Shown piece by piece: positions 38,429 to 46,914 of a stretch of 64,000 nt of DNA. The position numbers and the translations under genes were made by a program. The first letter of the stretch is position 1. Every line of letters begins with the position of its first letter. The notes beneath the pieces were generated by a model. It was not told the DNA's origin and did not search any database. It saw only the letters and a list, made by a program, of their open reading frames with translations. This DNA comes from Alkalicoccus daliensis (GTDB taxonomy: Bacteria > Bacillota > Bacilli > Bacillales > Salisediminibacteriaceae), in assembly GCF_900103955.1 (NCBI RefSeq), contig NZ_FNIL01000001.1, forward strand, positions 744,001-808,000, given 5' to 3'.

Positions 38429-39514
38429 TTACTCTTTATTACGTACATAAAATGGTGTTTTTACTACTTTGGCTTTTAAAGTTCGTTTTCTTACTTGCAC
38501 GAAAACTTCAGTTCCCAACTCTGTGTATTCTTTGTCCACTATTGCAAGTCCCACATTTTTCCCCAATGTTGGAGACTGTGTACCAGTAGTGACAAAACCA
38601 ATTTCTTTGTCGTTTGTCAGCACTTTATAATCTGTTCTGGGGATCCCTTTATCGATCATTTCGAGACCGATCAACTTCCGTTCAGGGCCTTCTTCTTTTT
38701 GCTTCTTTAAAGTATCGTATCCAATACACTTAATGTCTTTGTCCGGTTTTACAGCGAACCCGATACCGGCTTCAATTGGCGTAATATCTTTTGACAATTC
38801 CTGCCCGTACAGCGCTAATTTCGCTTCAAATCGAAGCGTATCCCTCGCTCCCAGACCAATTGGTGAAACTCCTTCAGCTATTACTTTATCCCAGATGTCA
38901 GCTGCAGCTTCCGGCCGGCAGTAAATTTCAAACCCGTCTTCTCCGGTATAACCAGTTCTGGAAATTAAAACTGCATGCCCCGCTAACCTCACATCATTCT
39001 GAAAACGAAAAAATCTAATGTTATTTAAATCTGTATCCGTAAATGTTTGCAAAATGTTTTCTGCTTCAGGACCCTGCACAGCAAGCTGGGCGAATTTTTC
39101 TGACTCATTATCTACATTTACCTCTTCTGTTCTGTGCTCAAGCAGCCACTCATAATCTTTTTGTATGTTTGCTGCGTTCACAATAAGAAGGACTTCCTGG
39201 TCAGAAAATTTATAAAGAACAAGATCATCAACTGTACCGCCATTTTCATAACACATAGCCGTATATTGACACTGACCGTCTTTCACTTTGCTTATGTCGT
39301 TTGTGAGCATCTTCTGCAGGTATTTAATGGTATCTTTACCTGTTACGCGGATTTCACCCATATGAGAAACATCAAACACACCTGATTTGTTTCTCACTTG
39401 ATGATGCTCTTCTTTAATAGAAGAAAACTGTACAGGCAAATCCCATCCTCCAAAATCAATCGTCTTTCCTCCGTATTTTGCATAACTGTCATAAAGCGGT
39501 GTTTTATTTCCCAA
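38429..39514 (-). CDS. gcvT: Aminomethyltransferase (glycine cleavage T protein)
   Basis: Releases ammonia from aminomethyl-lipoyl-GcvH and forms methylene-tetrahydrofolate. The chosen TTG start follows GGAGGTGCTGTTA and gives 361 residues beginning at [15 protein letters not shown]; the longer frame begins inside the ribosome site. Family segments are [34 protein letters not shown] and [13 protein letters not shown]. It is first in the gcvT-gcvPA-gcvPB operon, under a glycine riboswitch. Confidence 0.95.
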   Translation of the reverse strand: MGNKTPLYDSYAKYGGKTIDFGGWDLPVQFSSIKEEHHQVRNKSGVFDVSHMGEIRVTGKDTIKYLQKMLTNDISKVKDGQCQYTAMCYENGGTVDDLVLYKFSDQEVLLIVNAANIQKDYEWLLEHRTEEVNVDNESEKFAQLAVQGPEAENILQTFTDTDLNNIRFFRFQNDVRLAGHAVLISRTGYTGEDGFEIYCRPEAAADIWDKVIAEGVSPIGLGARDTLRFEAKLALYGQELSKDITPIEAGIGFAVKPDKDIKCIGYDTLKKQKEEGPERKLIGLEMIDKGIPRTDYKVLTNDKEIGFVTTGTQSPTLGKNVGLAIVDKEYTELGTEVFVQVRKRTLKAKVVKTPFYVRNKE

Positions 39515-39557
39515 TAACAGCACCTCCAAATAATATGTATATACTCACGACTTACAC

Positions 39558-39606
39558 AAAAAAGGACAGGGGCATACTGAATAAATCAGTACGCCTCTGT
39601 CCTTTT
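39558..39606 (-). terminator. Expression-platform terminator of the glycine riboswitch
   Basis: Long imperfect stem AAAAGGACAGAGGCGTACTG / CAGTATGCCCCTGTCCTTTT with loop ATTTATT, followed by TTTT. It overlaps the end of the second aptamer (AAAAGGACAGAG), as expected if glycine binding prevents the terminator from forming. Confidence 0.88.
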
Positions 39607-39772
39607 GACCTGAGAGTTTTCCTTTTTTTAAAGAAAGGTTTCCCCATGGGTGCCCATATAACGGGACTTTCCAGAGATGCGTCCAACAGGAGTCTGCTTT
39701 GCCTGAGAGATTCACGCTGATGCGCTTGCTCCTTCGGCGACGGCGTAGCCGTTCTCTCCCCCTGCTGTCATT
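39597..39772 (-). promoter_or_regulatory. Tandem glycine riboswitch upstream of gcvT
   Basis: Two aptamers are visible on the minus strand. The first runs from GGGGGAGAGAACGG through GCCGAAGGAGCAA to ATCTCTCAGGCAAA. The second runs from CATCTCTGGAAAG through CACCCATGGGGAAACC to AACTCTCAGGTCAAAAGGAC. These are the canonical conserved elements of tandem glycine riboswitches. The terminator lies just after, then the gcvT start. Glycine should switch the cleavage operon on. Confidence 0.95.
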
Positions 39773-39837
39773 CGCTTATATTATATTCGCTTGCTGCGTG
39801 AATGCATGTTAATAGTACCACTATTCTCTTTTTTCAA

Positions 39838-40350
39838 TCAAGTTTTTCTTTTATCTGCTAAAGAAGTTTTAATATCATTTACAACCTGCTCTGGAGTCTT
39901 ATTTTCAGTGTTCAACACAATATCTGCCTTTTCGTATAAAGTTATGCGTTGTGTGAAGCGCTCTTCCAATGCTTCTTTACCAACAGCAGTCAACGGTCTT
40001 GTCTTATCACCTTTTATTCTCTCATACAATATTGGAAAAGAAGCTTGCAGATAAATAACATATCCTTTTTCCTTCATAGATTTCACTGCTTCAGGACTCT
40101 CTATAATACCGCCCCCTGTTGCGACTACAGCATCTCTGCCAGTCCATTCCGCAGCCGCTTCCGCCTCCATTCCCCGAAAAGCTGCTTCCCCATTTTCCAG
40201 AAAAATATCTTTGATTTCTTTTTTTTCTTTCGCAGTTATATACTCATCCAAATCTATAAATTCTATGTTTAAAGATTCTGCAAGTATTCTGCCGATAGTT
40301 GTTTTTCCTACTCCCATAAATCCAGTTAAAAAGATAGATCTTCTTCTCAC
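39838..40350 (-). CDS. aroK: Shikimate kinase
   Basis: Phosphorylates shikimate in aromatic amino acid synthesis. It has 170 residues. The P-loop is in FLTGFMGVGKTTIGR; the shikimate-binding segment is IEFIDLDEYI, and the lid region is VATGGGIIESPEAV. ATG starts only 2 bp after the comGG stop on the same strand, so it may be transcribed from the comG promoter as well as its own. Confidence 0.95.
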   Translation of the reverse strand: MRRRSIFLTGFMGVGKTTIGRILAESLNIEFIDLDEYITAKEKKEIKDIFLENGEAAFRGMEAEAAAEWTGRDAVVATGGGIIESPEAVKSMKEKGYVIYLQASFPILYERIKGDKTRPLTAVGKEALEERFTQRITLYEKADIVLNTENKTPEQVVNDIKTSLADKRKT

Positions 40351-40352
40351 AA

Positions 40353-40730
40353 TTATGCATTCCCCTCTCTCCAGCTTATTATTTCCTTTATCTCCTCATT
40401 ATAAATAAAAAAAATTTGTTTTGTATATCCATCTCTTACAAGATTAAGTGATACCTCCCACTCTTTTTCATTTTTCGATATTTCTCTGTGCACGTAGCCA
40501 AAGGCTGTATTTTCATAAGAAACTTCGTAATCCTGCGTGTCGGGAAACTGACGGATTATATTTTTAACTTCAGTGAATATCAACTGGTTTACCTGTATTT
40601 TCTCCAGCTCAAATGTTAATAGCTTTCTATCCATTTCATAATCATAAATAATATAAAATGCTAATCCGCTGAGGCATAGTACAAGCAGCATTGAATAGAG
40701 CAGTATAAATCCGGACTGACGGTGTTTCAT
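40353..40730 (-). CDS. comGG: Competence minor pseudopilin ComGG
   Basis: 125 residues from the ATG that follows GGGGAGAGTCAT; a longer in-frame form overlaps comGF by too much. The N terminus MKHRQSGFILLYSMLLVLCLSG gives a single membrane segment without a classic prepilin Glu5 cleavage motif, as usual for ComGG. The rest is a divergent globular domain. Identified mainly by position as the last of the seven comG genes. Confidence 0.82.
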   Translation of the reverse strand: MKHRQSGFILLYSMLLVLCLSGLAFYIIYDYEMDRKLLTFELEKIQVNQLIFTEVKNIIRQFPDTQDYEVSYENTAFGYVHREISKNEKEWEVSLNLVRDGYTKQIFFIYNEEIKEIISWREGNA

Positions 40731-40752
40731 ATGACTCTCCCCTGTTTCCGGC

Positions 40753-41193
40753 TTAAATATCTTTCGACCATTTTCTTGGGTGTATAAGCAGGTTCGTATG
40801 CTCTTTATTTTTTTCGGTTCTAATAATAAGAATCCCTGCAGGATGATATTCAAATCTGTACTGACCAGCATGCTGCAATGTTATTTCATGGCCAGTCCCA
40901 TTTACTACTCTCCTGATACTGGTCTGGTAAGGTTCATATCTTACAATATCTTTATTATTATTAAAACTTACAGCGCGCTGGTTATGAGAAATTGAAAATT
41001 GCTCACTTTGACGAAACTCAAGTTCCAGCTGGGAAAGAAACACCTGATATTCATAGGAAGCAAACTCATTTACTTCAGGCTTCGATTGCAGCCAGAACTT
41101 CAGACCAAAAGTCAGTAAAGAAATTAACACCATTAATACAAGAAAACCTGCCAGGACAGAAATAAGTGTAAAGCCCTTCTGGTTATGACGCAT
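40753..41193 (-). CDS. comGF: Competence minor pseudopilin ComGF
   Basis: About 146 residues from the ATG at 41193. The prepilin signature QKGFTLISVLAGFLVLMVL lies at the N terminus; the position usually held by Glu5 is Ser. The family C-terminal domain includes IRRVVNGTGHEITLQHAG. The ribosome site is weak and the start overlaps the comGE stop by 11 bp, so translation is probably coupled. It takes part in the transformation pilus. Confidence 0.85.
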   Translation of the reverse strand: MRHNQKGFTLISVLAGFLVLMVLISLLTFGLKFWLQSKPEVNEFASYEYQVFLSQLELEFRQSEQFSISHNQRAVSFNNNKDIVRYEPYQTSIRRVVNGTGHEITLQHAGQYRFEYHPAGILIIRTEKNKEHTNLLIHPRKWSKDI

Positions 41194-41503
41194 ATGCTGG
41201 AAGGCAGACTTCCACTTTTCTATTTCTATCACTCTGTGAAGTAAGACAAGACATACGGCTGTCCTGAGTATAAATAGTTTTTCCCTGATATTCCCCAAAT
41301 TGTCCTGTATATTTTCCGCTTACAGTATCATGTTCCTGAAGCTGGCGGAACAGCAAATTATTTGCTTCTCTTTCCATATTCATATGCTGGGACTCAAGAT
41401 GAATGGTATGGGAGATAAGTACAAACGCACTGATGATTGTTCCCATTATTAACAGCGAAGCCATTGTTTCAATAAATACAAAACCTTGATTACAGTTCTG
41501 CAA
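41183..41503 (-). CDS. comGE: Competence minor pseudopilin ComGE
   Basis: 106 residues. The N terminus MQNCNQGFVFIETMASLLIMGTI is a prepilin-like signal with Glu at the usual position, followed by a short variable domain. Its start overlaps the comGD end by 14 bp, and its end overlaps comGF. Recognised by its position and prepilin signal; the sequence itself is poorly conserved in this family. Confidence 0.83.
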   Translation of the reverse strand: MQNCNQGFVFIETMASLLIMGTIISAFVLISHTIHLESQHMNMEREANNLLFRQLQEHDTVSGKYTGQFGEYQGKTIYTQDSRMSCLTSQSDRNRKVEVCLPAYAS

Positions 41504-41918
41504 AATAAAATCTTCCCCTCCCTATTTGAAATACCAGCCGATACGCTTTTCCGGCAGCCTGTACTCTTATTTGACCGAAATTTCTCAGGTTTCCGTTAGG
41601 CCTGAACACTACCTGATGTAAATGCAGTGATAATTCCTGAAAACGTACAGGGTAATCAAATTCTTTTTGGAGAATCACTTTCCCTTCTGAAGCTGCAGTA
41701 TACGTTCCTCCCGGGTAAAATCGAAAACTCACTTCTTTTCCAGTCTTCATTGCATGCAGCTGCATTTGATGAAGATCCTGCTGAATTTCTTTTATTACAT
41801 ACTCTGCCTGCATTTGCGCAGCTAAACTTTGTACCGGCAGAATGGCCATCGTGGAAATAATGCCTATTAAGACAAGGGCTGTCATTACTTCCAGCAGACT
41901 TGCTCCTTTACTGCCCAA
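41490..41918 (-). CDS. comGD: Competence pseudopilin ComGD
   Basis: 142 residues with the prepilin signal MGSKGASLLEVMTALVLIGIIS near the N terminus (Glu10 after GASLL) and a pseudopilin globular domain. It overlaps the comGC stop by 11 bp. It is required for assembly of the competence pilus with ComGC. Confidence 0.87.
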   Translation of the reverse strand: MGSKGASLLEVMTALVLIGIISTMAILPVQSLAAQMQAEYVIKEIQQDLHQMQLHAMKTGKEVSFRFYPGGTYTAASEGKVILQKEFDYPVRFQELSLHLHQVVFRPNGNLRNFGQIRVQAAGKAYRLVFQIGRGRFYFAEL

Positions 41919-42228
41919 CGGAATCAGCTTTTAATCCGTTAATCGTAATAGCTTCACCATTTGGACAAGTTTCGCTGTCTACATATCCTGCTTCTTTCAT
42001 TACGTTAATAGAAGCTGGCAGTTTGCCGGTTTCTACCTGGTAGGCCATGATCTGTGCTTCTACGAGCTCCAGCGTAGCACTGCAGCTCTTTTCATTTGCT
42101 ACACTATGGTTCTTCGTTAAATTTGGTATAAACACGAGAAGGAGGATGGAAATGATCACGAGGACCACCATTACTTCTATTAATGTGAAACCTTTTTGAG
42201 CTTTAAAAAACTTCATTATTTTTTTCAT
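41908..42228 (-). CDS. comGC: Competence major pseudopilin ComGC
   Basis: 106 residues from the ATG that follows AGAGGAGCAAATTT. A textbook type IV prepilin signal is present in FKAQKGFTLIEVMVVLVIIS, cleaved after Gly, with Glu5. The two cysteines (SCSATLE and SETCPNGE) are the family's disulfide pair. It is the main subunit of the transformation pilus. The prepilin peptidase ComC is not in the window. Confidence 0.95.
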   Translation of the reverse strand: MKKIMKFFKAQKGFTLIEVMVVLVIISILLLVFIPNLTKNHSVANEKSCSATLELVEAQIMAYQVETGKLPASINVMKEAGYVDSETCPNGEAITINGLKADSVGQ

Positions 42229-42312
42229 AAATTTGCTCCTCTTATTTGGATTTAATGTTTTCATCTGCTGTTTAAAAGTCTTCATTTAGGAAAAAACACA
42301 AGTAAACTAAAC

Positions 42313-43341
42313 TTAGTTAAAAGTATCGATTATTGAAAATACCGGCAGCATCATCGAAAAAAACAAAATAAGCACTACTCCGCCGATCAAGCAGAAGACA
42401 ACAGGCTGGATTAATCTGATTGCTTTTGCGGAATAATCATACATCTGCTGAAATAAGTAAGCTGCAAAGGTTTCTAATTCCTGTGCAGTCTGTCCCTTTG
42501 TTTCACCAAAAGACCAGACAACAGAAAGCTGCGGGATGAAATGAGGCCTTAAATAAAGTACTTCAGAAAATTTTTCGCCTTCCTCCAGCTGTTTCAGAAA
42601 AAATTCCGCTTCCAGCTGAAAGAATAAAATCATGGATTCCTTTTCCATCGTCAGCAGCGCCTGCTGTAAAGAAAGCCCGCCCTTCAGCATGGGAGCGAGT
42701 TGTGCAGTGAAATAATATGTTATCAGCTGGCGTACATATAGATGTATCAATGGAATTTTTAAAAGTAAATTCACTTGTTCCGAGACAGGTTTTCTTCTCA
42801 CCCAGAGAAATAAAGCTGCGAATATGAAAATACCTGCTAAGAATAATGGGAGCCTTACCCATTCAGTAAAAAACAGCATGAATTTCGTAATCCCTGGAAG
42901 CTCATGCTGCATAGAAGTGAAAAATTGCTCAAACTGCGGCAGAATTCCTTCCAATAAAACAATTCCAAGCAGGAAAACCCCTGCCAGCAGAATCAGTGGA
43001 TAATGAAGCACAGTCTGAAGCTGCTTTTTTAATTCATGCCGTTTTAATAACAAATAGCCAGACTGATCTAAAGCTTTTTGAAATGAACCGTACAGCTCCA
43101 TCATTCTGATAAAACTGATAGTTTCATTCGAAAAACCGGCTTCCTTCAGCTGGTCAGCAAACATTTCTCCTTGTTCCATTTCCTCATAAGCCTGCAGCAG
43201 CCATGCTCTTCTTTCCCCTGTTAAAAATGTGGAATACAGTTCAATAGCTTCATCAATATGATATCCATCCTGAAGAAGCGAAGATAATTCAACAAGAAGT
43301 TTGCCGCGTTCATAATCATTTTTAAAAAGACGGATTTTCAC
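42313..43341 (-). CDS. comGB: Competence pilus membrane platform protein ComGB
   Basis: About 342 residues from a GTG that overlaps the comGA end and follows AAGGGGCCTAT. A longer form from 43371 is possible but lies inside comGA. It belongs to the GspF/PilC family, with a duplicated cytoplasmic domain and membrane segments near residues 125-145, 170-190 and 315-340. It anchors the ComGA motor to the growing pilus. Confidence 0.9.
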   Translation of the reverse strand: MKIRLFKNDYERGKLLVELSSLLQDGYHIDEAIELYSTFLTGERRAWLLQAYEEMEQGEMFADQLKEAGFSNETISFIRMMELYGSFQKALDQSGYLLLKRHELKKQLQTVLHYPLILLAGVFLLGIVLLEGILPQFEQFFTSMQHELPGITKFMLFFTEWVRLPLFLAGIFIFAALFLWVRRKPVSEQVNLLLKIPLIHLYVRQLITYYFTAQLAPMLKGGLSLQQALLTMEKESMILFFQLEAEFFLKQLEEGEKFSEVLYLRPHFIPQLSVVWSFGETKGQTAQELETFAAYLFQQMYDYSAKAIRLIQPVVFCLIGGVVLILFFSMMLPVFSIIDTFN

Positions 43342-44405
43342 ACATAGGCCCCTTTTCCGAGTCGCATCCATTCTTTTTCACTTATAAAACCTAAAGCGAT
43401 CCCTCTGCGTAACTGCTTGCGCAGATTATTGACAGGGTAGGCCGAAGCATGAGGTGTATCGAGATAATGAAAGACCTGCTGCAGTTCTTCTTCCATTAAA
43501 ATCTCATATAAAGCTTTTCTTCTGGTGTTTCTTCTTTTTTTACAATGGATAGAACATTTTCCTGTGCAGAAGCTGCACTTCAGATCAATCAGTCTTTGGG
43601 CTACTACACCGTGAAGCACTTCCTGTAAATCAGCTGCATCCACTCCTAAATCCAGCATTCTTCGGACTGCGCCTGAAGTGGAGCTGCTGTGAAGGCTTGA
43701 AATAACCAAATGGCCGCTCATTGCTGCTTTTACCGCGATCTCTGCAGTTTCTTCATCTCTTATTTCTCCTATTACAATCAAATCGGGATCGTGCCTTAAT
43801 AAACTACGCAGTCCAGCTGCATAGGTCACTCCTGCTTTTTCATTAATTTCCATCTGTAAAAGTCCTGTTTCTCTTCTTTCTACAGGATCTTCTAAAGTCA
43901 TGATGTTCTCTTTCGTATGCTGCATTCTATCTTTAAGAAGGGAGTAAAGGGTAGTAGTTTTTCCGGCCCCGGTCGGACCGCAAATAAGTATTAAACCATG
44001 GGGGCTATGTATAAGTTTCTGAAGATATTCTACCTGCGAGGGAAAAAGTGCTAATTCCAAAAGGTTGTCTGATTTTGAGTATGGGAATATTCTTAATACC
44101 AATGTTTCAATCAGTGCAGAAGGAAAAGTAGACAATCGTATAAAAATCGTAATATCATCGACCTGCAGCTCTATACGCTTGTTTTGAGGTCTTCTTCTTT
44201 CTCCAATATCCATTCCAGCAATAAACTTCATGTGGGAAATTAATTTTCTTCCCAGTTGGTGGGTAAGAACTTCTACATCTATTAATTGACCATCCAGCCG
44301 GTATCGGACAATAACACCTCTTTCTTCGGGGATTAAGTGCACATCGGATGCTCTTAACAATGCTGCTTCTCTAACTAATTGTTTTAACTTCCAGGCTGCT
44401 TCCAT
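43338..44405 (-). CDS. comGA: Competence pilus ATPase ComGA
   Basis: GspE/PilB-type motor ATPase for the transformation pilus. It has 355 residues. Walker A is in LICGPTGAGKTTTLYSLL, the Asp box in MTLEDPVERRE, Walker B in DPDLIVIGEIRDEETAEIAV, and a four-cysteine cluster in CSFCTGKCSIHC. ATG follows AAGGAGCGTG. It is first in the comGABCDEFG operon. No ComK box (AAAA-N5-TTTT pair) was found in the 115 bp above it. Confidence 0.95.
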   Translation of the reverse strand: MEAAWKLKQLVREAALLRASDVHLIPEERGVIVRYRLDGQLIDVEVLTHQLGRKLISHMKFIAGMDIGERRRPQNKRIELQVDDITIFIRLSTFPSALIETLVLRIFPYSKSDNLLELALFPSQVEYLQKLIHSPHGLILICGPTGAGKTTTLYSLLKDRMQHTKENIMTLEDPVERRETGLLQMEINEKAGVTYAAGLRSLLRHDPDLIVIGEIRDEETAEIAVKAAMSGHLVISSLHSSSTSGAVRRMLDLGVDAADLQEVLHGVVAQRLIDLKCSFCTGKCSIHCKKRRNTRRKALYEILMEEELQQVFHYLDTPHASAYPVNNLRKQLRRGIALGFISEKEWMRLGKGAYV

Positions 44406-44483
44406 TCATCACGCTCCTTTACTATTATTTTACTGCACAGAACATACATTCGACATTAAACACAAAATTCCTGCTAAAAAAAC

Positions 44484-44513
44484 AAAAAAATCTCCGCAGA
44501 ACGGAGATTTTTC
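44484..44513 (-). terminator. Terminator after ytxH
   Basis: AAATCTCCG, loop CAGAA, CGGAGATTT with T-runs on the minus strand. It lies 7 bp after the ytxH stop and separates it from comGA. Confidence 0.9.
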
Positions 44514-44519
44514 TAAAAG

Positions 44520-45053
44520 TTATTTTTGTTCTTCATTTTTTAAATCTTCCTGTTTTAATTCTTCCACATCTGCTCGTAATCGCTCTTTTGTTTCTTCAAT
44601 CTCATCGACAACCTGCTGTGCCAGTTTTTTACCTTCAGACTTTTCACTGTCCATAATACTCTTGACATCTTTTGCAAGCTCATCACCCATGTTGGACGCT
44701 TTATTTGCTACTCCGCTCGCTCTTTCAGTGACCCGTTCGAACTGCTCTTTAGCGGCACTTGTAAGAGCATTGGACTTTTCTTTAGCTACCTGTGAATATT
44801 CAGCGCTTTTCTCTTTTGCTGTTTTAGTCCAGGCATCTGATTTTTCTTTTGCAGTCTGCGTATAATCTGCACCTCTTTCTTTTGCAGTATTCGACCATTC
44901 TACTGTTTTGTCTTTCGCAGTAGAGGCCTTTTGATTAATATCAGTACGCAGTTCCTGACCTGACTTTGGTGCGTAAAGCATTGCGGCAGCAGCTCCGACA
45001 ACGCTGCCAACTACAGCTCCGATAATAAAATCCTTCGTATCCATTTTACCCAT
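44520..45053 (-). CDS. ytxH: YtxH-family stress protein with 11-residue LEA-like repeats
   Basis: 177 residues. An N-terminal glycine-rich membrane segment (about 9-27, FIIGAVVGSVVGAAAAMLYAPKSG) is the YtxH domain. It is followed by six tandem 11-residue repeats whose (T/V/A)AK motifs begin at residues 45, 56, 67, 78, 89 and 100, followed by D/E-K/R. The C terminus is a long charged helix. The repeats resemble group 3 LEA proteins, which protect against drying and salt. ATG follows AAAGGAGGATGTTATGA. A SigB-type promoter lies about 55-80 bp upstream. Confidence 0.87.
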   Translation of the reverse strand: MGKMDTKDFIIGAVVGSVVGAAAAMLYAPKSGQELRTDINQKASTAKDKTVEWSNTAKERGADYTQTAKEKSDAWTKTAKEKSAEYSQVAKEKSNALTSAAKEQFERVTERASGVANKASNMGDELAKDVKSIMDSEKSEGKKLAQQVVDEIEETKERLRADVEELKQEDLKNEEQK

Positions 45054-45107
45054 TCATAACATCCTCCTTTAATTCCGATATGTATTAAGTTCTACATAAA
45101 GTGTTAT

Positions 45108-45133
45108 ATACCTTCTTTTATTTAAAAATAAAC
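45108..45133 (-). promoter_or_regulatory. SigB-type promoter of ytxH
   Basis: On the minus strand GTTTAT, 14 bp, AGGTAT, against the SigB consensus GTTTAA-N12-15-GGGTAT, one mismatch in each element. It lies at a suitable distance from the start of a stress protein, and B. subtilis ytxH is part of the general stress regulon. Confidence 0.55.
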
Positions 45134-45362
45134 ATTAACATCCATTAAATCAACACCTTTTTGAAGATTTAGCTCTGTAAATCTTCATTGTGGATAGGAA
45201 AAAAATTCTGCTGAAACTGCCCTTCCGTGGATGAGCTCCTCCGCTTCCTCACTGCAGTGCAAGATCTTTTACAGAGCCTGTTGTTATTAAATCAGATCAA
45301 ATAAGGAGCAGTACCTGTTGAAAATAACTGCAGCTCTTTTTAAAACTATATAGATGCAATAG
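45134..45362. other. Spacer between ytxH and yqgY
   Basis: 229 bp, part of a 399-bp divergent gap. No gene. It has a GC-richer island around 45200-45290 with short similarity to other intergenic repeat debris, and no convincing hairpin. Confidence 0.45.
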
Positions 45363-45392
45363 TTTACAAAAGGCGTGGAAACGATTTATAAT
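45363..45392 (+). promoter_or_regulatory. Predicted sigma-A promoter of yqgY
   Basis: TTTACA, 18 bp, TATAAT. It lies about 60 bp upstream of the yqgY ATG. Confidence 0.55.
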
Positions 45393-45452
45393 AAAGTGAA
45401 CTTACTTACGTTCATATAATAAGTATCAGCTACATAAAAAGGAGGGCAAGTC

Positions 45453-45695
45453 ATGGAGCGCATGTATCGGGTTCTGGGATTCTGGACGGGTATTTTTGCC
45501 GTATTATTTCTTGTGGGCGACATGCTGGAAGCATCGATTTTATTCTTCGCACAAACAGGTGTGTTTGTTGCACTTAGTTATTTAAGACTTTCTGAACGTG
45601 CATATGTTTATATTTTCGGTGCCTATTTAACAGTATTTTTCGTCGGCTTTACTTATTACACTACGTTTATTATGGTACCTGGTGTCGGTCACTAA
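45453..45695 (+). CDS. yqgY: DUF2626 small membrane protein YqgY
   Basis: 80 residues with three hydrophobic segments (about 8-24, 27-45 and 50-70). The family sequence MERMYRVLGFWTGIFAVLFLVGDM is well conserved in Bacillaceae. Function unknown. ATG follows AAAGGAGGGCAAGTC. It has its own promoter and terminator, so it is probably transcribed alone. Confidence 0.9.
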   Translation: MERMYRVLGFWTGIFAVLFLVGDMLEASILFFAQTGVFVALSYLRLSERAYVYIFGAYLTVFFVGFTYYTTFIMVPGVGH

Positions 45696-45710
45696 AACAC
45701 TATTCATAAA

Positions 45711-45747
45711 AAAACTGCCTCTATCTTAAAGAGAGCAGTTTTTTTAT
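45711..45747 (+). terminator. Terminator of yqgY
   Basis: ACTGCCTCT / AGAGAGCAGT imperfect stem, then TTTTTTT. It lies 16 bp after the yqgY stop. Confidence 0.88.
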
Positions 45748-45856
45748 ATGAAAATTGTTAACATCTGACCAGTTCTGCAACTAAATCTTTTATCAAATGA
45801 AAAATTAATTCTTATTCAGTTTTGTTACTTCTTTTTCAAACAGTTTTTACTCATAT

Positions 45857-46495
45857 CTACCACCCAAAACCATTAATAAAAGGATTTGTTTCTTTTTCAG
45901 CCATAATTGTAGTTTCGGGACCATGGCCATTTAAAATGAGAGTTTCCTCAGGAAGTTCAAGCAGCTTCTCATGAATGGAAGTTAACAGCACATCATGATT
46001 GCCCCCGGGCAAATCTGTTCTGCCCACTCCGCCTCTGAATAAAACATCTCCAGAGAAAGCGGTTTTCTCTTCTGAAAAATAATAAGTGACACTTCCGGGA
46101 GAATGTCCGGGTGTCTCCAGCAGTTCAAATTGAAAGCTTCCTATCTGCTTTACTCCTTCCTTTTCCCAATGATAATCAGCTGGGCTGCAGGATACTTTTT
46201 CTATACCAGGGAACAGACCTGACCCATTCAGTTTTTCATCTCCAAGCCAATCCTTCTCTTCCTCATGCAGATATACTGGACAGTTCCATCGCTTACGGAC
46301 TTTCTCCAAAGCTCCTATATGATCAAAATGTGCATGCGTTAGAAGAATTGCTTCAACTTCCACTTGAAGCTCCTCCAGCCTTGCTGCTAATTTTTCTGCT
46401 TCCCCTGCAGGATCAATTACTATCGCTTTTTGATCTTTCCATAAAATAAAACTGTTTGTCTGCAGTGCACCTAATGGCATACGTTCGTAATTCAT
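45857..46495 (-). CDS. yqgX: Metallo-beta-lactamase-fold hydrolase YqgX
   Basis: 212 residues of the glyoxalase II-like metallo-beta-lactamase family. The metal-binding motif is THAHFDHIGAL, with further ligands in ELLETPGHSPGSV, AFSGDVLFRGGVGRTDL and LNGHGPETT. YqgX homologues act on small thioesters such as bacillithiol adducts, though the exact substrate is unknown. ATG follows AGAGGGGAATTTACAT. It diverges from the small gene yqgW. Confidence 0.92.
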   Translation of the reverse strand: MNYERMPLGALQTNSFILWKDQKAIVIDPAGEAEKLAARLEELQVEVEAILLTHAHFDHIGALEKVRKRWNCPVYLHEEEKDWLGDEKLNGSGLFPGIEKVSCSPADYHWEKEGVKQIGSFQFELLETPGHSPGSVTYYFSEEKTAFSGDVLFRGGVGRTDLPGGNHDVLLTSIHEKLLELPEETLILNGHGPETTIMAEKETNPFINGFGW

Positions 46496-46693
46496 ATGTA
46501 AATTCCCCTCTCTTTATTTGCTTATTGTTCACAAAATATCCTTTATTTTTTTATTTCTCAGAAACTCCCACTCGACAATTTATCAGAAAAAAAGTAAAAT
46601 ATGAAGTGATAGTAGCTGTCATCCTTTAGGATATTGAGATTTGCTACATAATTATTATACTTTTTTATTTTGACAGAAGGAGGTTCACACAAC

Positions 46694-46894
46694 ATGTTTC
46701 TTGGTCTTATAACTTTAGCTGTTGCTATTTTATCATTTTTTGGTCTGATTAAAGAGATGAAACGGAAAAACATATTCGGAGCAGGATTTGCTTTTGTTTC
46801 TTTTGCTGTATTTGGATGGTTTTCTGTGCGGACAATCATAGCTGTAATCTTTACGGACGGCGGAGGCGTAGTAGCCTTTATATCTACTTTATAA
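46694..46894 (+). CDS. yqgW: DUF2759 small membrane protein YqgW
   Basis: 66 residues with two membrane segments (about 3-20 and 29-55) and the basic loop KEMKRKN between them. ATG at 46694 follows a strong GAAGGAGGTTCACACAAC ribosome site; the eight upstream in-frame codons lie in that site. It belongs to DUF2759, function unknown. The minus-strand open frame across it is a shadow. Confidence 0.85.
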   Translation: MFLGLITLAVAILSFFGLIKEMKRKNIFGAGFAFVSFAVFGWFSVRTIIAVIFTDGGGVVAFISTL

Positions 46895-46914
46895 TCAAAG
46901 AAAATCCGGTGAGT

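Noticed and set aside
44449-44455. Spo0A box (TGTCGAA on the minus strand) upstream of comGA
   Set aside because: A 7-base match is expected several times by chance in 64 kb; no promoter context supports it.
46558-46839. 93-residue minus-strand open frame over yqgW
   Set aside because: Shadow of yqgW, which has a strong ribosome site and a known family.
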